NCBI RefSeq assembly: GCF_000092045.1
Contig: NC_007761.1
Location: 251,001-315,000, forward strand
Length of the DNA: 64,000 bases
Direction: 5' to 3'
DNA from: Rhizobium etli CFN 42
GTDB lineage: Bacteria > Pseudomonadota > Alphaproteobacteria > Rhizobiales > Rhizobiaceae
The notes beneath the pieces are model-generated. The model saw only the letters and a list, made by a program, of their open reading frames with translations. It searched no databases and was not told where the DNA came from. Shown one piece after another: positions 7,414 to 17,632 of this stretch (position 1 is its first letter; each line of letters opens with the position of its first letter). Position numbers and translations under genes: made by a program.

Positions 7414-7707
7414 TCAGCTTTCGTGCGAAACGCGGTCGACATGGCCGAGATCGCGGCCGGGCTCGATGATGTCGCGGACGCGTTGCTTCAGCTCCTTCGG
7501 CCCGGGAAAGCCGCCGTCGCGCTTACGCTCCCAGATGAGATCCCCATTGACGCGTATTTCGAAATTGCCGCCGGTGCCGGGGATCAGCGCCACCTCGCCG
7601 AGACTGTCGGAAAAGGTGCTCAGCAGCTCCTGCGCCATCCAGGCGGCGCGCAGCAGCCAGTTGCACTGGGTGCAGTAGAGGATCGAGACGCGGGCTTTTT
7701 CGGTCAT
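7414..7707 (-). CDS. SelT/SelW/SelH (Rdx) family protein
   Basis: A 97-residue thioredoxin-like protein. The CxxC motif Cys12-Thr-Gln-Cys15 (YCTQCNWLLRA) stands where the animal selenoproteins have CxxU, so this is the cysteine form. TGGNFEIRVNGDLIWERKRDGGFPGPKELKQRVRD is the rest of the family signature, cut here by the usual strand-helix pattern (GGFPGPKELKQRVRD at the C-terminal helix). A redox role is expected but no substrate is known. I chose ATG 7707 to match the family length; a longer frame from 7800 has no support. It is convergent with the BA14K gene. Confidence 0.88.
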   Translation of the reverse strand: MTEKARVSILYCTQCNWLLRAAWMAQELLSTFSDSLGEVALIPGTGGNFEIRVNGDLIWERKRDGGFPGPKELKQRVRDIIEPGRDLGHVDRVSHES

Positions 7708-7832
7708 GGTGTTTTCCTTTCGTTTGGCGTGATTTAAGCCCTTGCAGCGGGCGGACGCAATCGCACATGCGCAAGCATCTTGCGCGCCGTTCTTCGCCAT
7801 GGTCTCTTCCTGCCGGCCACCGGGGAGAACCT

Positions 7833-8570
7833 ATGCGAGTCGCAGTCGTCGAAAATATGCGCAACACCGGCCTCGGCGCGCTTGCCACGGCGCTCGACGA
7901 GGCGGGTGCTGAGATCGAGTGGTTCCGGGTCTGGCGCGATGGCATCCTGCCGTCAGACATAGCCAGTCATGACGCGCTGGTCGTTCTCGGCGGCGAGCAG
8001 AGCGCGCTGGATGACGAGACGCATCCCTATCTGCCGGAGCTCGCCCGGCTCGCGCGCCGCTTCGGCGATGCCGGCAAGGCCGTGCTCGGCATCTGCCTCG
8101 GCAGCCAGATTCTTGCCCGGGCCTATGGCGCCGACAACCATCTCGGAACCGCCCGCGAATTCGGCTGGCACCGGATCGGCGTCACCGATGAAGGCAGGAT
8201 CGATCCGCTGCTCTCGGCGGTTGGCGGCGAATTCACCATCTTCGAATGGCATGCCGACACGTTTTCCCTGCCCGAGGGCGCCGTTCGTCTCGCGACCAGC
8301 GCTGTCGCCGAGAATCAGGCCTTCCGCATTGGCCGCGCCGTCTACGGCACCCAGTTTCATTTCGAGGCCGACATGCGTGTCGTCGAGGAGTGGAAAGCCG
8401 ACTTTCCCGATACGATCGCACGCATCGCCCCCGGCTGGCTCGAGAACCACGCGATCCTCGCGGCAGAACACGGCGCTGCCGCCGATGCCGCGGGCCTCGC
8501 CATCGCGCGCGCCTGGGTCGAGCTGATCGAGCCGCAAGAGGTCGGGCTGCCGTCGCAGCTCTCCGCTTGA
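7833..8570 (+). CDS. Class I glutamine amidotransferase-like protein
   Basis: A 245-residue stand-alone GATase1 domain. The triad is visible: Cys88 in the nucleophile elbow (GICLGSQ), and His176 and Glu178 in QFHFE. Such proteins hydrolyse glutamine to give ammonia, or act as peptidase-like gamma-glutamyl hydrolases. No synthase partner is fused or adjacent. ATG 7833 follows GGGGAGAA. The stop lies 11 bp before the next start, so it is probably co-transcribed with the acetyltransferase. Substrate is unknown; some relatives are annotated as GMP synthase-like. Confidence 0.88.
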   Translation: MRVAVVENMRNTGLGALATALDEAGAEIEWFRVWRDGILPSDIASHDALVVLGGEQSALDDETHPYLPELARLARRFGDAGKAVLGICLGSQILARAYGADNHLGTAREFGWHRIGVTDEGRIDPLLSAVGGEFTIFEWHADTFSLPEGAVRLATSAVAENQAFRIGRAVYGTQFHFEADMRVVEEWKADFPDTIARIAPGWLENHAILAAEHGAAADAAGLAIARAWVELIEPQEVGLPSQLSA

Positions 8571-8581
8571 GGAGCAATGCG

Positions 8582-9139
8582 ATGCCGGCAAGCGAACGCG
8601 AAAAGATGGCGGCGGGTGAGTGGTACTGCTGCCTTGATCATGAGCTCGATATTTTGCGCCGGCAGGCGCGCGTCGCCGTCCACGCCCATAATAGCCTACC
8701 GCCGGACGAGCGCGGCGCTGTCGCACCGGCCCTGAGGAGGCTCTTTGCCGAAGCGGCGCCCGAGGTCTTCATTGAAGCGCCGTTTCACTGTTCCTACGGC
8801 ATCAATATCGTTCTCGGCGAGCGCGTCTATTTCAATGCCGGCTGCACCATCCTCGATTCAGGCAGCGTGACGATCGGCGATCGCACCATGCTCGGGCCGG
8901 GCGTGCAGATTTATTGCGCCGAGCATCACAAGGATCCGGCGCTGCGGAGTGAGGGAATCGAGATCGCCAGGCCGGTCGCAATCGGCAGTGACGTCTGGAT
9001 CGGCGGCGGCACCATCATTCTCGGCGGCGTGACGATTGGCGACGGCGCAATCGTCGGTGCGGGCGCTGTCGTCACGAAGGATGTGCCGGCGGGCGCAAGG
9101 GTGGTCGGCAATCCCGCGCGTCCGATAAACCGCGTTTGA
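8582..9139 (+). CDS. Maltose/sugar O-acetyltransferase (LbH fold)
   Basis: A 185-residue acetyl-CoA-dependent O-acetyltransferase like Maa, LacA and NodL. The N-terminal Mac domain ([20 protein letters not shown]) is followed by left-handed beta-helix hexapeptide repeats from about residue 70. The catalytic His lies in YCAEHHKDP, and [20 protein letters not shown] is the signature cut by the repeat turns. The C terminus ends with VVGNPARPI. Substrate cannot be read from the sequence; rhizobial relatives include the Nod-factor enzyme NodL, but no nod genes are near. ATG 8582 lies 11 bp after the amidotransferase stop with GGAG just upstream. Confidence 0.9.
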   Translation: MPASEREKMAAGEWYCCLDHELDILRRQARVAVHAHNSLPPDERGAVAPALRRLFAEAAPEVFIEAPFHCSYGINIVLGERVYFNAGCTILDSGSVTIGDRTMLGPGVQIYCAEHHKDPALRSEGIEIARPVAIGSDVWIGGGTIILGGVTIGDGAIVGAGAVVTKDVPAGARVVGNPARPINRV

Positions 9140-9212
9140 GATTTGCACCGGCGCGCTCCCTCGACAATGGCGCCGGCTCCTCTAGATCAGAGGACGGAAG
9201 GGGAGAGATATC

Positions 9213-9665
9213 ATGACAGCACCGAATCTGCCTATGGAAGGCGGCTGCCGTTGCGGCCGCGTGCGCTTGAAGATCAGCGCTCCGCCGCTGCTGACCATGG
9301 CCTGCCACTGCACCGGCTGCCAGAAGATGACCGCGAGCGCCTATTCGCTGAGCGCCGCCATCCCCAGCGAAGTCTTCGAGGTCACTAAGGGCGAGCCTGT
9401 TATCGGCGGCCTGCACGGCGCCACCAAGCATTATTTCTGTCCGCACTGCATGAGCTGGATGTTCACCCGGCCGGAAGGCATGGACTGGTTCGTCAATCTG
9501 CGCGTCACCATGCTCGATAACCCCAGCTGGTTCACGCCCTTCATCGAGACATGGACGAGTGAGAAGCTGGCATTTGCCGAGACGGGTGCGGTGCATAGTT
9601 ATGCGGCGCTGCCGGAGATGGACGCTTATGAGGGGCTGGTGAAGGCGTATATGGACAGGGGATAA
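9213..9665 (+). CDS. GFA family protein (glutathione-dependent formaldehyde-activating-like)
   Basis: A 150-residue GFA/CENP-V domain protein. All zinc-ligand cysteines are present: Cys12 and Cys14 (GGCRCG), Cys31, Cys33 and Cys36 (ACHCTGCQK), and Cys76 and Cys79 (FCPHCMSW). Family members include Gfa, reported to join formaldehyde to glutathione, but most have no proven reaction. ATG 9213 is preceded by GGGGAGAG. It follows the acetyltransferase by 73 bp and may share its transcript. Confidence 0.88.
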   Translation: MTAPNLPMEGGCRCGRVRLKISAPPLLTMACHCTGCQKMTASAYSLSAAIPSEVFEVTKGEPVIGGLHGATKHYFCPHCMSWMFTRPEGMDWFVNLRVTMLDNPSWFTPFIETWTSEKLAFAETGAVHSYAALPEMDAYEGLVKAYMDRG

Positions 9666-9756
9666 GGCTCAGAAGCCCTGGAGGAGAAAGTCCATGGCGC
9701 CGATGATGGCATCGCTTTTGCGGCTTTTCGCGCCTGATGACCCCTAACGATCTCCT

Positions 9757-9789
9757 CGTCTTATGCGCAAATCACATGCGCATAAGACG
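9757..9789. terminator. Perfect 12-bp hairpin between convergent GFA and lepA genes
   Basis: CGTCTTATGCGC (9757-9768) and GCGCATAAGACG (9778-9789) pair perfectly around a 9-nt loop. The hairpin sits between two convergent stops, so a bidirectional terminator is likely. No clear T tract follows on either strand. Confidence 0.6.
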
Positions 9790-9802
9790 TCATTGAGAAG
9801 CG

Positions 9803-11626
<1,824 letters not shown>

Positions 11627-11712
11627 GCGCGCCATATAGCAGCGCCGCCCCCTGCCGCAAAGCGGTAATTATCCCGGAATTTACGCTATTTTGCGGGTCC
11701 GCGGCAGGCGCC

Positions 11713-12411
11713 TTAGACTGGCCAGGTCTCCAGCCGCCAGGCCGAATCCCAGAACATCCATTCATATTGCGAGGCGCGCACGAAAACGTCCATCATGTCG
11801 GCACGCTCCGTCTCCGATGCTGCGCGGGCGGCGATATCGGTCAGTGCGATCACCTCGCGGGCGCCGGCTGCAAATTGCGGATCGCCGTAGGTGTTGATCC
11901 AGGCCTGAAAAACATTGCCTTCGATTGCCGGCCTGCCTTTGATGCCTTCGCCGACATGCATGTAGATCCAGAAGCAGGGCAGGATGGCCGAAAGCGCAAC
12001 GGCATAGGAGCTGTGATAGGCGGTCGCCAGAAGGAAATTCGTATAGGCGAAACAGGAAGGCGAGGGCTCTGCGGCCGTCACATCCGCGCTCGAAATGCCG
12101 AACTGCGAGAGAAAAGTGGCATGCAGGCCCTGCTCGACGGTGATGGCCTTCTGCGCCGAACCGAGGAAACGCAACACCTGCGCATTATCCGGCGCCTTGG
12201 CCGCGACGACGGCGAGGCACCGGGCATAATGCTTCAGATAGATTGCGTCCTGCAGGATGTAGTGGCGGAAAACCTCCGGCGGCAGTGTGCCGTCCGAAAG
12301 CCGTTCCAAGAGCGGCAATCGCTCGATCTCGGCCATAAGAGGCTTGATCCTCTCCCAGGCGGCGGCCGTGAAGCTTCCCGTGATTTCGGTGTTCTGCATG
12401 CTGCCGTCCAT
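11713..12411 (-). CDS. tenA: TenA family thiaminase II / aminopyrimidine aminohydrolase
   Basis: A 232-residue all-helical protein that salvages the thiamine pyrimidine by hydrolysing aminopyrimidine to HMP. Visible active-site residues are Asp55 and Tyr58 (LQDAIYLKHY), Cys146 in AILPCFWIY (equivalent to B. subtilis Cys135) and Glu217 (SQYEWMFWD). The start may be the ATG at 12411 or the one four codons later. It is divergent from the XRE-cupin regulator, which is its likely controller. I looked for a TPP riboswitch in the 135-bp gap and saw none. Confidence 0.92.
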   Translation of the reverse strand: MDGSMQNTEITGSFTAAAWERIKPLMAEIERLPLLERLSDGTLPPEVFRHYILQDAIYLKHYARCLAVVAAKAPDNAQVLRFLGSAQKAITVEQGLHATFLSQFGISSADVTAAEPSPSCFAYTNFLLATAYHSSYAVALSAILPCFWIYMHVGEGIKGRPAIEGNVFQAWINTYGDPQFAAGAREVIALTDIAARAASETERADMMDVFVRASQYEWMFWDSAWRLETWPV

Positions 12412-12546
12412 GATGTCCTCCGCTCTGCAAGCGCCGCTGCCATATATCGGCGGCAGCGAGTGAAGGCAAGCGAGATGAAGCCCGAGGGAGGCTTGATTCC
12501 ATCATGAGATAATGTATTTCTCTTATAGTAGAATCATGGATCGGCG

Positions 12547-13116
12547 ATGGAACAGGAACTCGAACAGGCGATCGGCATCCGCATTCGCACATTGCGGCTG
12601 GAAAAGGGCCTGACGCTGGATGAGCTTGCCGAAGCGTCGGGCGTCAGCCGTGCGATGATCTCGCGCATTGAGCGGGCAGAGGCAAGCCCGACCGCTTCGC
12701 TGCTGGCAAGGGTTTGCGCCGCGCTCGGCCTGTCGCTGTCAGCCTTCTTCGCGGAGGAGGGGCAGCAGGCCTCGCCGCTAGCGCGGCGGCAGGAGCAGCA
12801 GGTCTGGCGCGATCCGGAAACCGGTTATCTCAGGCGCGCGGTGTCGGCGCCCGGAACCGCCTCCGTCGTCGATATCGTCGAAGTCGAATTTCCGCCCGGC
12901 GCCCGCGTCAGCTTCCCACCGCATGCGGCATCCCATGGCATGACACAGCATGTCTGGCTCTTCGATGGCGAGCTTGAGATGACTACGAGTGAGATGGTCT
13001 ATCGGCTGCGTCCAGGTGATTGCCTGTTCATGCCGGTCGGCGAGGGCCATTCCTTCCATAATCCTGGCAATGCGCCGGCGCGCTATTGCGTCGTGCTCGA
13101 TCGCGGCGGCAGATGA
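12547..13116 (+). CDS. XRE-family transcriptional regulator with cupin domain
   Basis: A 189-residue regulator. Residues 9-62 are a lambda-Cro-type helix-turn-helix (RTLRLEKGLTLDELAEASG, then SRAMISRIERAEASPT). Residues about 105-185 form a cupin sensor (HGMTQHVWLFDGELEM, then YRLRPGDCLFMPVGEGHSF). This architecture is common in regulators of small-molecule metabolism. Its divergence from tenA suggests a thiamine-precursor link, and the following GNAT gene (24 bp later) is probably in the same operon. The ligand is unknown. Confidence 0.9.
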   Translation: MEQELEQAIGIRIRTLRLEKGLTLDELAEASGVSRAMISRIERAEASPTASLLARVCAALGLSLSAFFAEEGQQASPLARRQEQQVWRDPETGYLRRAVSAPGTASVVDIVEVEFPPGARVSFPPHAASHGMTQHVWLFDGELEMTTSEMVYRLRPGDCLFMPVGEGHSFHNPGNAPARYCVVLDRGGR

Positions 13117-13140
13117 CAACCTTCATTTCAGGAGAAGAAA

Positions 13141-13659
13141 ATGCCTGACATTCGCAGCCTTTCTGCCGAGGAGGCCCACGCTGCCATTCCGGCCCTCTCG
13201 GAGGTCCTGGCCGATTGCGTCAGGGGCGGCGCCTCCGTCGGCTTCATGCAGCCCTATGGACCAGAAGATGCCGAGCGCTATTGGCTGGACGTTGTGGATG
13301 CGGTTGCCGGCGGCGGCAGCCTGTTGCTGGTCGCCGAACTCGATGGCCGGATCGTCGGCACGGTGCAGGTGGGGGCCGCGCAGATGCCGAACCAGCCGCA
13401 TCGCGGCGATCTGAAGAAGCTCCTGGTGCATCGTTCCGCCCGCGGGCGCGGCCTCGCCCGGCTGCTGATGGAAGCCGCCGAACGTGAGGCGGCCGCCCGC
13501 GGCAAGACCCTGCTCGTGCTCGACACGGCAACCGGCAGCAATGCCGAGGCGATCTACCCGCGCTTGGGCTGGCAGCGCGTCGGCGTCATCCCCGATTATG
13601 CGCTGTGGCCGGAAGGCGGCTTTTGCGACACCACCTTGTTCTACAAGCGGCTCGCCTGA
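13141..13659 (+). CDS. GNAT family N-acetyltransferase
   Basis: A 172-residue acetyltransferase. The acetyl-CoA site is in HRSARGRGLARLLMEAAE (motif A, R-x-x-G-x-G/A form), preceded by the beta strand GDLKKLLV and followed by LLVLDTATGSNAEAIYPRLGW. The C-terminal CDTTLFYKRL is typical of antibiotic-type or amino-acid-type GNATs. ATG 13141 follows AGGAGAAGAAA. It is probably co-transcribed with the XRE-cupin regulator, 24 bp upstream. Its 3' end overlaps the convergent HAD gene by 19 bp. Substrate unknown. Confidence 0.88.
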   Translation: MPDIRSLSAEEAHAAIPALSEVLADCVRGGASVGFMQPYGPEDAERYWLDVVDAVAGGGSLLLVAELDGRIVGTVQVGAAQMPNQPHRGDLKKLLVHRSARGRGLARLLMEAAEREAAARGKTLLVLDTATGSNAEAIYPRLGWQRVGVIPDYALWPEGGFCDTTLFYKRLA

Positions 13660-14285
13660 TTGCGCCCGCGCCGCTCATGCCCACCTGCGAATATGGGAAA
13701 GGCGCCGGCCAACGTTGCGCCCGCCGTCCATTGCGCCGCGTTCCAGCCGAACCGCCGCGCCGTTTCGACATTCGCCGCCACATCGTCGATGAAGGCGATC
13801 TCCGCGGCCAGAACCCCTGCACGTTCGGCCGCAATACGGAAGAAGTCGAGCGAAGGCTTGCTGTATCCGAGTGCTGCCGAATAGATGACGTCGTCGAAAT
13901 GGGCGTCAAGGCCCAGCTGCTCCATCAGGTAACGCGCTCGCCTGTGCTCCTGATTGGTCCCCAGGAAGAGGGTGACGCCGCTTCGCCTGAGAGCGGCGAG
14001 ATCCGCCAGCAGATTGCGCTTGAGCCGGGAATCGTTTTCGAACCAGTAGTCGATCAGGGCCGAGGCGCTGAGATGTGGCGCGATCTTTGCGAGCACGCCG
14101 GCGAGCCTTGGCTCCAGAGCTTCGCGGCCGATGATGATGTCACCCCAGTGGACCTGGAAGAACTCCTGCTGCAGCAGGTCGGGCCGCAGCCCGAGATCGC
14201 GCTCGAGGTAAGTGAAGTGGGGCAGCCCGTCGGCCGGACGGCCGTGAATGAGCACGCCGTCGACATCGACCATCAGCACTTTCAT
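13641..14285 (-). CDS. HAD-superfamily hydrolase (subfamily IA-like)
   Basis: A 214-residue haloacid dehalogenase-like phosphatase. Motif I is DVDGVLIHG with Asp7 as nucleophile and Asp9 as acid/base. Motif II is LFLGTNQEHRRARYL (Thr). The motif III Lys lies in LGYSKPSLDFF, and motif IV is AFIDDVAANVETA. A helical cap lies between motifs I and II (about residues 15-90). A small phosphorylated metabolite is the likely substrate, but which one cannot be told. It is convergent with the GNAT gene and divergent from the deacetylase gene. Confidence 0.88.
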   Translation of the reverse strand: MKVLMVDVDGVLIHGRPADGLPHFTYLERDLGLRPDLLQQEFFQVHWGDIIIGREALEPRLAGVLAKIAPHLSASALIDYWFENDSRLKRNLLADLAALRRSGVTLFLGTNQEHRRARYLMEQLGLDAHFDDVIYSAALGYSKPSLDFFRIAAERAGVLAAEIAFIDDVAANVETARRFGWNAAQWTAGATLAGAFPIFAGGHERRGRNQASRL

Positions 14286-14418
14286 CGGAAGTTTCCTTCG
14301 GTCTCAAAACAACGCGAAGGGTGAAGTCATTCACTTTGACGATCAAGGGTGCCGCGCAGGCTTTTTTGTCGCGGCCGACCCATGTAAGTCTGGATTTTCA
14401 ATCAGGGGCGAATCGGAA

Positions 14419-15444
14419 ATGCGCGTCATCTATTCCGAAGATCACAAGCTGCGCGACGCCAGGACCGAGCTCCATGCGGGCCAGCTGGTGACGCCCTTCG
14501 AGGCGCCGTTTCGCGCCGAGTGGATCCTGGCGGCAGTCAAGGAAGCGGGTTTTGCTGATGTCGTGGCGCCGGATGCGCATGGGCTGGAAACGGCCCGAAA
14601 GGTGCATGATCCCGCCTATCTCGATTTTCTCGCCACCGTCTGGGATCGCTGGGTGGCGGCTGGTTTCGAAGGCGAAGCGATCGCCAATTCCTTCCCGGTC
14701 CGCCGCACCAGCCAGCGTGTGCCCGACAATATCGTCGGCGCGATCGGCCATTACGCCAATGCCGCCGACACCTCCATCACCAAAGGCTCTTATGAAGCGG
14801 CGATCGCCTCGATGCGTTGCGCGATCACCGGCGCGGATTGGCTGAATGCCGGCAACCGTTTCGCCTTTGCACTTTGCCGGCCGCCTGGCCATCATGCCGG
14901 CATCGATCTCTTCGGCGGCTATTGCTTCATCAACAATGCGGGCGTCGCGGCCCAGCGGCTCATCGATCACGGCGCGAAGAAGGTCGCCGTGCTGGATGTC
15001 GATTTCCATCACGGCAATGGTACGCAGGATCTCTTCTATTACAGAGGCGATGTCTTCACCGCTTCGCTGCATGGCGATCCCCAGTTTGCCTTTCCCTATT
15101 TCCTCGGCCATGCCGACGAGGAAGGCGAAGGGCAGGGCACGGGTAGCAATCGGAACTATCCGATGCCGCCGCACACGTCCTGGCAGGTCTGGTCTTCGGC
15201 CCTTGCCGATGCGCTCGCCCGCATCAGGGCTTTCGGCGCTGAGGCGATCGTCGTGGCTCTCGGCGTCGATACTTTCGAGCGCGACCCGATTTCCTTCTTC
15301 CAGCTGAAATCCGAAGACTTCATTCGCATGGGAGAGATGATCTCCGCCGCCGGCCTGCCTGTCGTCACCTGCATGGAGGGCGGTTACGGTGTGCCGGAAA
15401 TCGGCCTCAACGTCGCCAATGTCCTCGAGGGCCTGGAAGCCTGA
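14419..15444 (+). CDS. Histone deacetylase family / acetylpolyamine amidohydrolase
   Basis: A 341-residue zinc amidohydrolase of the class II HDAC/AphA type. Zinc ligands are Asp195 and His197 (VLDVDFHHGNGT) and Asp284 (LGVDTF). The charge-relay pair is His158-His159 (RPPGHHAG), and the transition-state Tyr lies in MEGGYGVPE. Bacterial members remove acetyl groups from polyamines or other small amines, and acetylpolyamine is the best guess. I chose ATG 14419, where the family consensus (MRVIYSEDHKLRD) begins, over upstream in-frame starts. recX follows 9 bp later, so the two are probably one transcript. Confidence 0.9.
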   Translation: MRVIYSEDHKLRDARTELHAGQLVTPFEAPFRAEWILAAVKEAGFADVVAPDAHGLETARKVHDPAYLDFLATVWDRWVAAGFEGEAIANSFPVRRTSQRVPDNIVGAIGHYANAADTSITKGSYEAAIASMRCAITGADWLNAGNRFAFALCRPPGHHAGIDLFGGYCFINNAGVAAQRLIDHGAKKVAVLDVDFHHGNGTQDLFYYRGDVFTASLHGDPQFAFPYFLGHADEEGEGQGTGSNRNYPMPPHTSWQVWSSALADALARIRAFGAEAIVVALGVDTFERDPISFFQLKSEDFIRMGEMISAAGLPVVTCMEGGYGVPEIGLNVANVLEGLEA

Positions 15445-15453
15445 TCGCTTGAT

Positions 15454-16005
15454 ATGACCGACGAGACTGTTTCCTCCGATATACCGACGCCGCGCATGCT
15501 GAGCTGGGCCCGCAACTCCGCCATCTATCGGCTCGAACGCCGGATGATGACGGAAAAGCAGCTCTATGACGCCATCACCCGTAAGGCGAAGGAGAAGTTC
15601 GAGGATATCGGCGCGGCGCAACTCAAAGCCCTTGCCGATTTCGCCGTCAGGGTCGCCTATGACAACAAAGCGCTCGATGATGGCGCCTATGCCGAGATCA
15701 GCACGCGTTCCCAGCTGCGCGGCGGCAAATCGAAGCGCGCCATTGCCCGGAAACTTGCGGCCAAGGGCGTCGCCAGCGATAAGGTCGAGGCCGCCCTTGA
15801 GGAGGCTGACGATCTCTACGCCGCGGCAATATTTGCTCGCAAACGCGCCTTCGGCCCCTTCCGCCGCGTCGAGCTTGACGAAAAGCGAAAGGCCAAAGAG
15901 CTTTGGGCCTTCGCTCGCAACGGCTTCAGCTTTGACATCGGCAGGAAGGTATTCGACATGAGTTTGGAGGATGCCGAAGATGTCATCCTGGCCCGCCGTC
16001 TCTGA
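15454..16005 (+). CDS. recX: Regulatory protein RecX
   Basis: A 183-residue, basic, helical protein of the RecX family, which caps RecA filaments and limits recombinase and SOS activity. The three-helix repeats are visible: SAIYRLERRMMTEKQLYDAI, then FAVRVAYDNKALDDGAYAE, and KSKRAIARKLAAKGVASDKV. In many bacteria recX follows recA; here it follows a deacetylase gene, which is usual for Rhizobium. An RBS is not obvious at ATG 15454, fitting translation coupled to the upstream gene. Confidence 0.88.
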   Translation: MTDETVSSDIPTPRMLSWARNSAIYRLERRMMTEKQLYDAITRKAKEKFEDIGAAQLKALADFAVRVAYDNKALDDGAYAEISTRSQLRGGKSKRAIARKLAAKGVASDKVEAALEEADDLYAAAIFARKRAFGPFRRVELDEKRKAKELWAFARNGFSFDIGRKVFDMSLEDAEDVILARRL

Positions 16006-16098
16006 TATCGCATAAGGCCTGTTGCTGCCCGGATCAGAAGTTTGAATTTGTCGCTCGCAAGTCGTCTTCGTAAGAAGAGCGCACAATCGGGGGCGAGC

Positions 16099-16992
16099 AT
16101 GGAAGAAAGAGCAAATGCCGGCGCGGGCACGCTGACCGTAGAGGCGTCAGCAGCATTTGGCGGGGTAGCGACCGGTGGGCTGATGTGCCTCCTGTCCATG
16201 TCGTCGATCCAGTTCGGTGCCGCACTCTCGTCCTCAGCCATCTCAACCTATGGGCCGGCCGGTGCCAGCTGGCTGCGCCTGGCTTTTGCGGCCATCATTC
16301 TCGCCGTTGTCGTACGGCCGCGCATCGTCAGCTACAACAGGGCGCAATGGACAAGCGCACTGGTTCTCGGCGCGACGACGGCGCTGATGACCATGAGCTT
16401 CTTCGCGGCGATCGAGCGCATTCCGCTCGGTCTGGCCGTGGCGATCGATTTTCTCGGTCCACTGTCCGTTGCGACGATCGGCTATGGCCTCAGCCGGCGT
16501 CTCCTCTGGCCTCTCATTGCAGCACTTGGCGTTCTGGCCCTCGCCCATGACGGCGAAGGCTGGGTCGGCGATACCGGGGGCATTGTTTTTGCGCTCGGCG
16601 CGGGAACCGGATGGGCGATCTATATCGTCCTGACAAAAAAGATCGGCGCGAGCTTCAAGGGGCTGGAAGGGCTGTCCATATCGCTGATGGTCGCCGCTTT
16701 CGTCGCGACACCCTTCGGCTTCGCCGGCGCTGTGTCGAAGCTCGATGCTTACGGCCTTGTTGAAATGGCGGGCCTTGCCATTCTTGTGCCGCTGCTGCCC
16801 TACACGCTGGAACTGATTGCCCTACGGCGCATGCCGACAGCCTCCTTCGGCATTCTCATGAGCCTCGAGCCGGCCATTGCGGCACTCGCAGGTTTCGTCA
16901 TTCTGGCGCAGCCGATGACGCTGCTGCAGACGGCCGGAACTGCCTTGGTAGTCGCCGCAAGTGCCGGCGCGACCTTTTCCGCAAGACCGTGA
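16099..16992 (+). CDS. EamA/DMT family transporter (RhtA-like)
   Basis: Inner-membrane exporter of 297 residues with ten predicted transmembrane helices in two EamA repeats, resembling the threonine/homoserine exporter RhtA (RMPTASFGILMSLEPAIAALAG near the end is the RhtA-like signature, read across its loop). I chose ATG 16099 with GGGGGCG just upstream; a TTG at 16042 would add 19 residues. Substrate is not known; amino-acid or metabolite efflux is likely. Its stop is directly followed by the stop of the convergent globin gene. Confidence 0.88.
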   Translation: MEERANAGAGTLTVEASAAFGGVATGGLMCLLSMSSIQFGAALSSSAISTYGPAGASWLRLAFAAIILAVVVRPRIVSYNRAQWTSALVLGATTALMTMSFFAAIERIPLGLAVAIDFLGPLSVATIGYGLSRRLLWPLIAALGVLALAHDGEGWVGDTGGIVFALGAGTGWAIYIVLTKKIGASFKGLEGLSISLMVAAFVATPFGFAGAVSKLDAYGLVEMAGLAILVPLLPYTLELIALRRMPTASFGILMSLEPAIAALAGFVILAQPMTLLQTAGTALVVAASAGATFSARP

Positions 16993-17460
16993 TCAGCCTA
17001 CCTTTTTGGCGGGATCGTCGAGAGCGGGATTGTAGAACAGCGACAGCGTCAGGCTTTTGGCGATCCGCTCGGCGGTCGCCATGAACCAGACCTTGGCTTC
17101 CGGCGAGGGGGCGACATCGTCAAGCGTTGCGGCAAACAGCGACAGCCACTTCGGAAAAAGATCGGGCGTCAGGTTCTGAACGCCCGTATGCGCCTGCACC
17201 GGCTTGCCGCCATAGGCGCCGCTGCGGAAGGTGACGGCCGACCAGAAGCTCTTCATTTTCTCCATATGCTCCGGCCAGCGGCCGGAAAGCCGCGCATCGA
17301 ATACCGCGCCGAGATCGGGATGCTCCAGCACACGCCCGTAGAAAGTCTCGACCAGCCTGCCGATAAAGGCTTCGTCGACCCCCATCGCCCGCATCTCGGC
17401 CTCCGCCTTTTCGCGGATCGCCGCCACATGGGCAGGGCGGCCCTGAATGTCATTGTTCAT
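16993..17460 (-). CDS. Group III truncated hemoglobin
   Basis: A 155-residue globin of the trHbP type. The proximal histidine is probably that in VQAHTGVQNL. The expected family features are present: FYGRVLEHPDLGAVFD near the N terminus, MEKMKSFWSAVTFRSGAYGG, and PDLFPKWLSLFAATL. Group III globins bind oxygen and NO and are linked to microaerobic or nitrosative stress. I chose ATG 17460, where homology begins; a frame from 17547 is longer. It is divergent from mbfA, and the ICE box in their shared gap could affect both. Confidence 0.9.
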   Translation of the reverse strand: MNNDIQGRPAHVAAIREKAEAEMRAMGVDEAFIGRLVETFYGRVLEHPDLGAVFDARLSGRWPEHMEKMKSFWSAVTFRSGAYGGKPVQAHTGVQNLTPDLFPKWLSLFAATLDDVAPSPEAKVWFMATAERIAKSLTLSLFYNPALDDPAKKVG

Positions 17461-17600
17461 CAAAAACCCCCGGCGCCGCATGATGCGGCAGCCTCCATAT
17501 AGGTCTTTACGGCCGCCAACCAAAGCCGCTCGTGCGGATTGCGGCAATCTGTCAGCCGGTCCGCCCGGGCCACTTGACCACCATCGCTTCCTTGCTTAGG

Positions 17601-17617
17601 TTTAGAATTATTCTAAA
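17601..17617. promoter_or_regulatory. Iron control element (ICE), Irr operator of mbfA
   Basis: TTTAGAATTATTCTAAA is a perfect 7-3-7 palindrome ending 16 bp before the mbfA ATG. It matches the ICE motif bound by the haem-responsive regulator Irr in alphaproteobacteria. mbfA is a known Irr target in Agrobacterium and Bradyrhizobium. The site would block transcription when iron is scarce. Confidence 0.9.
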
Positions 17618-17632
17618 TTGTTGGAGAAGTTT

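Noticed and set aside
12412..12546. TPP riboswitch before tenA
   Set aside because: The gap holds no CUGAGA-type core or other THI-box pattern. A protein regulator (XRE-cupin) is adjacent instead.
14398..16086. 562-residue minus-strand frame over the deacetylase and recX genes
   Set aside because: It is a GC-rich antisense frame of two recognised plus-strand genes with no motif of its own.
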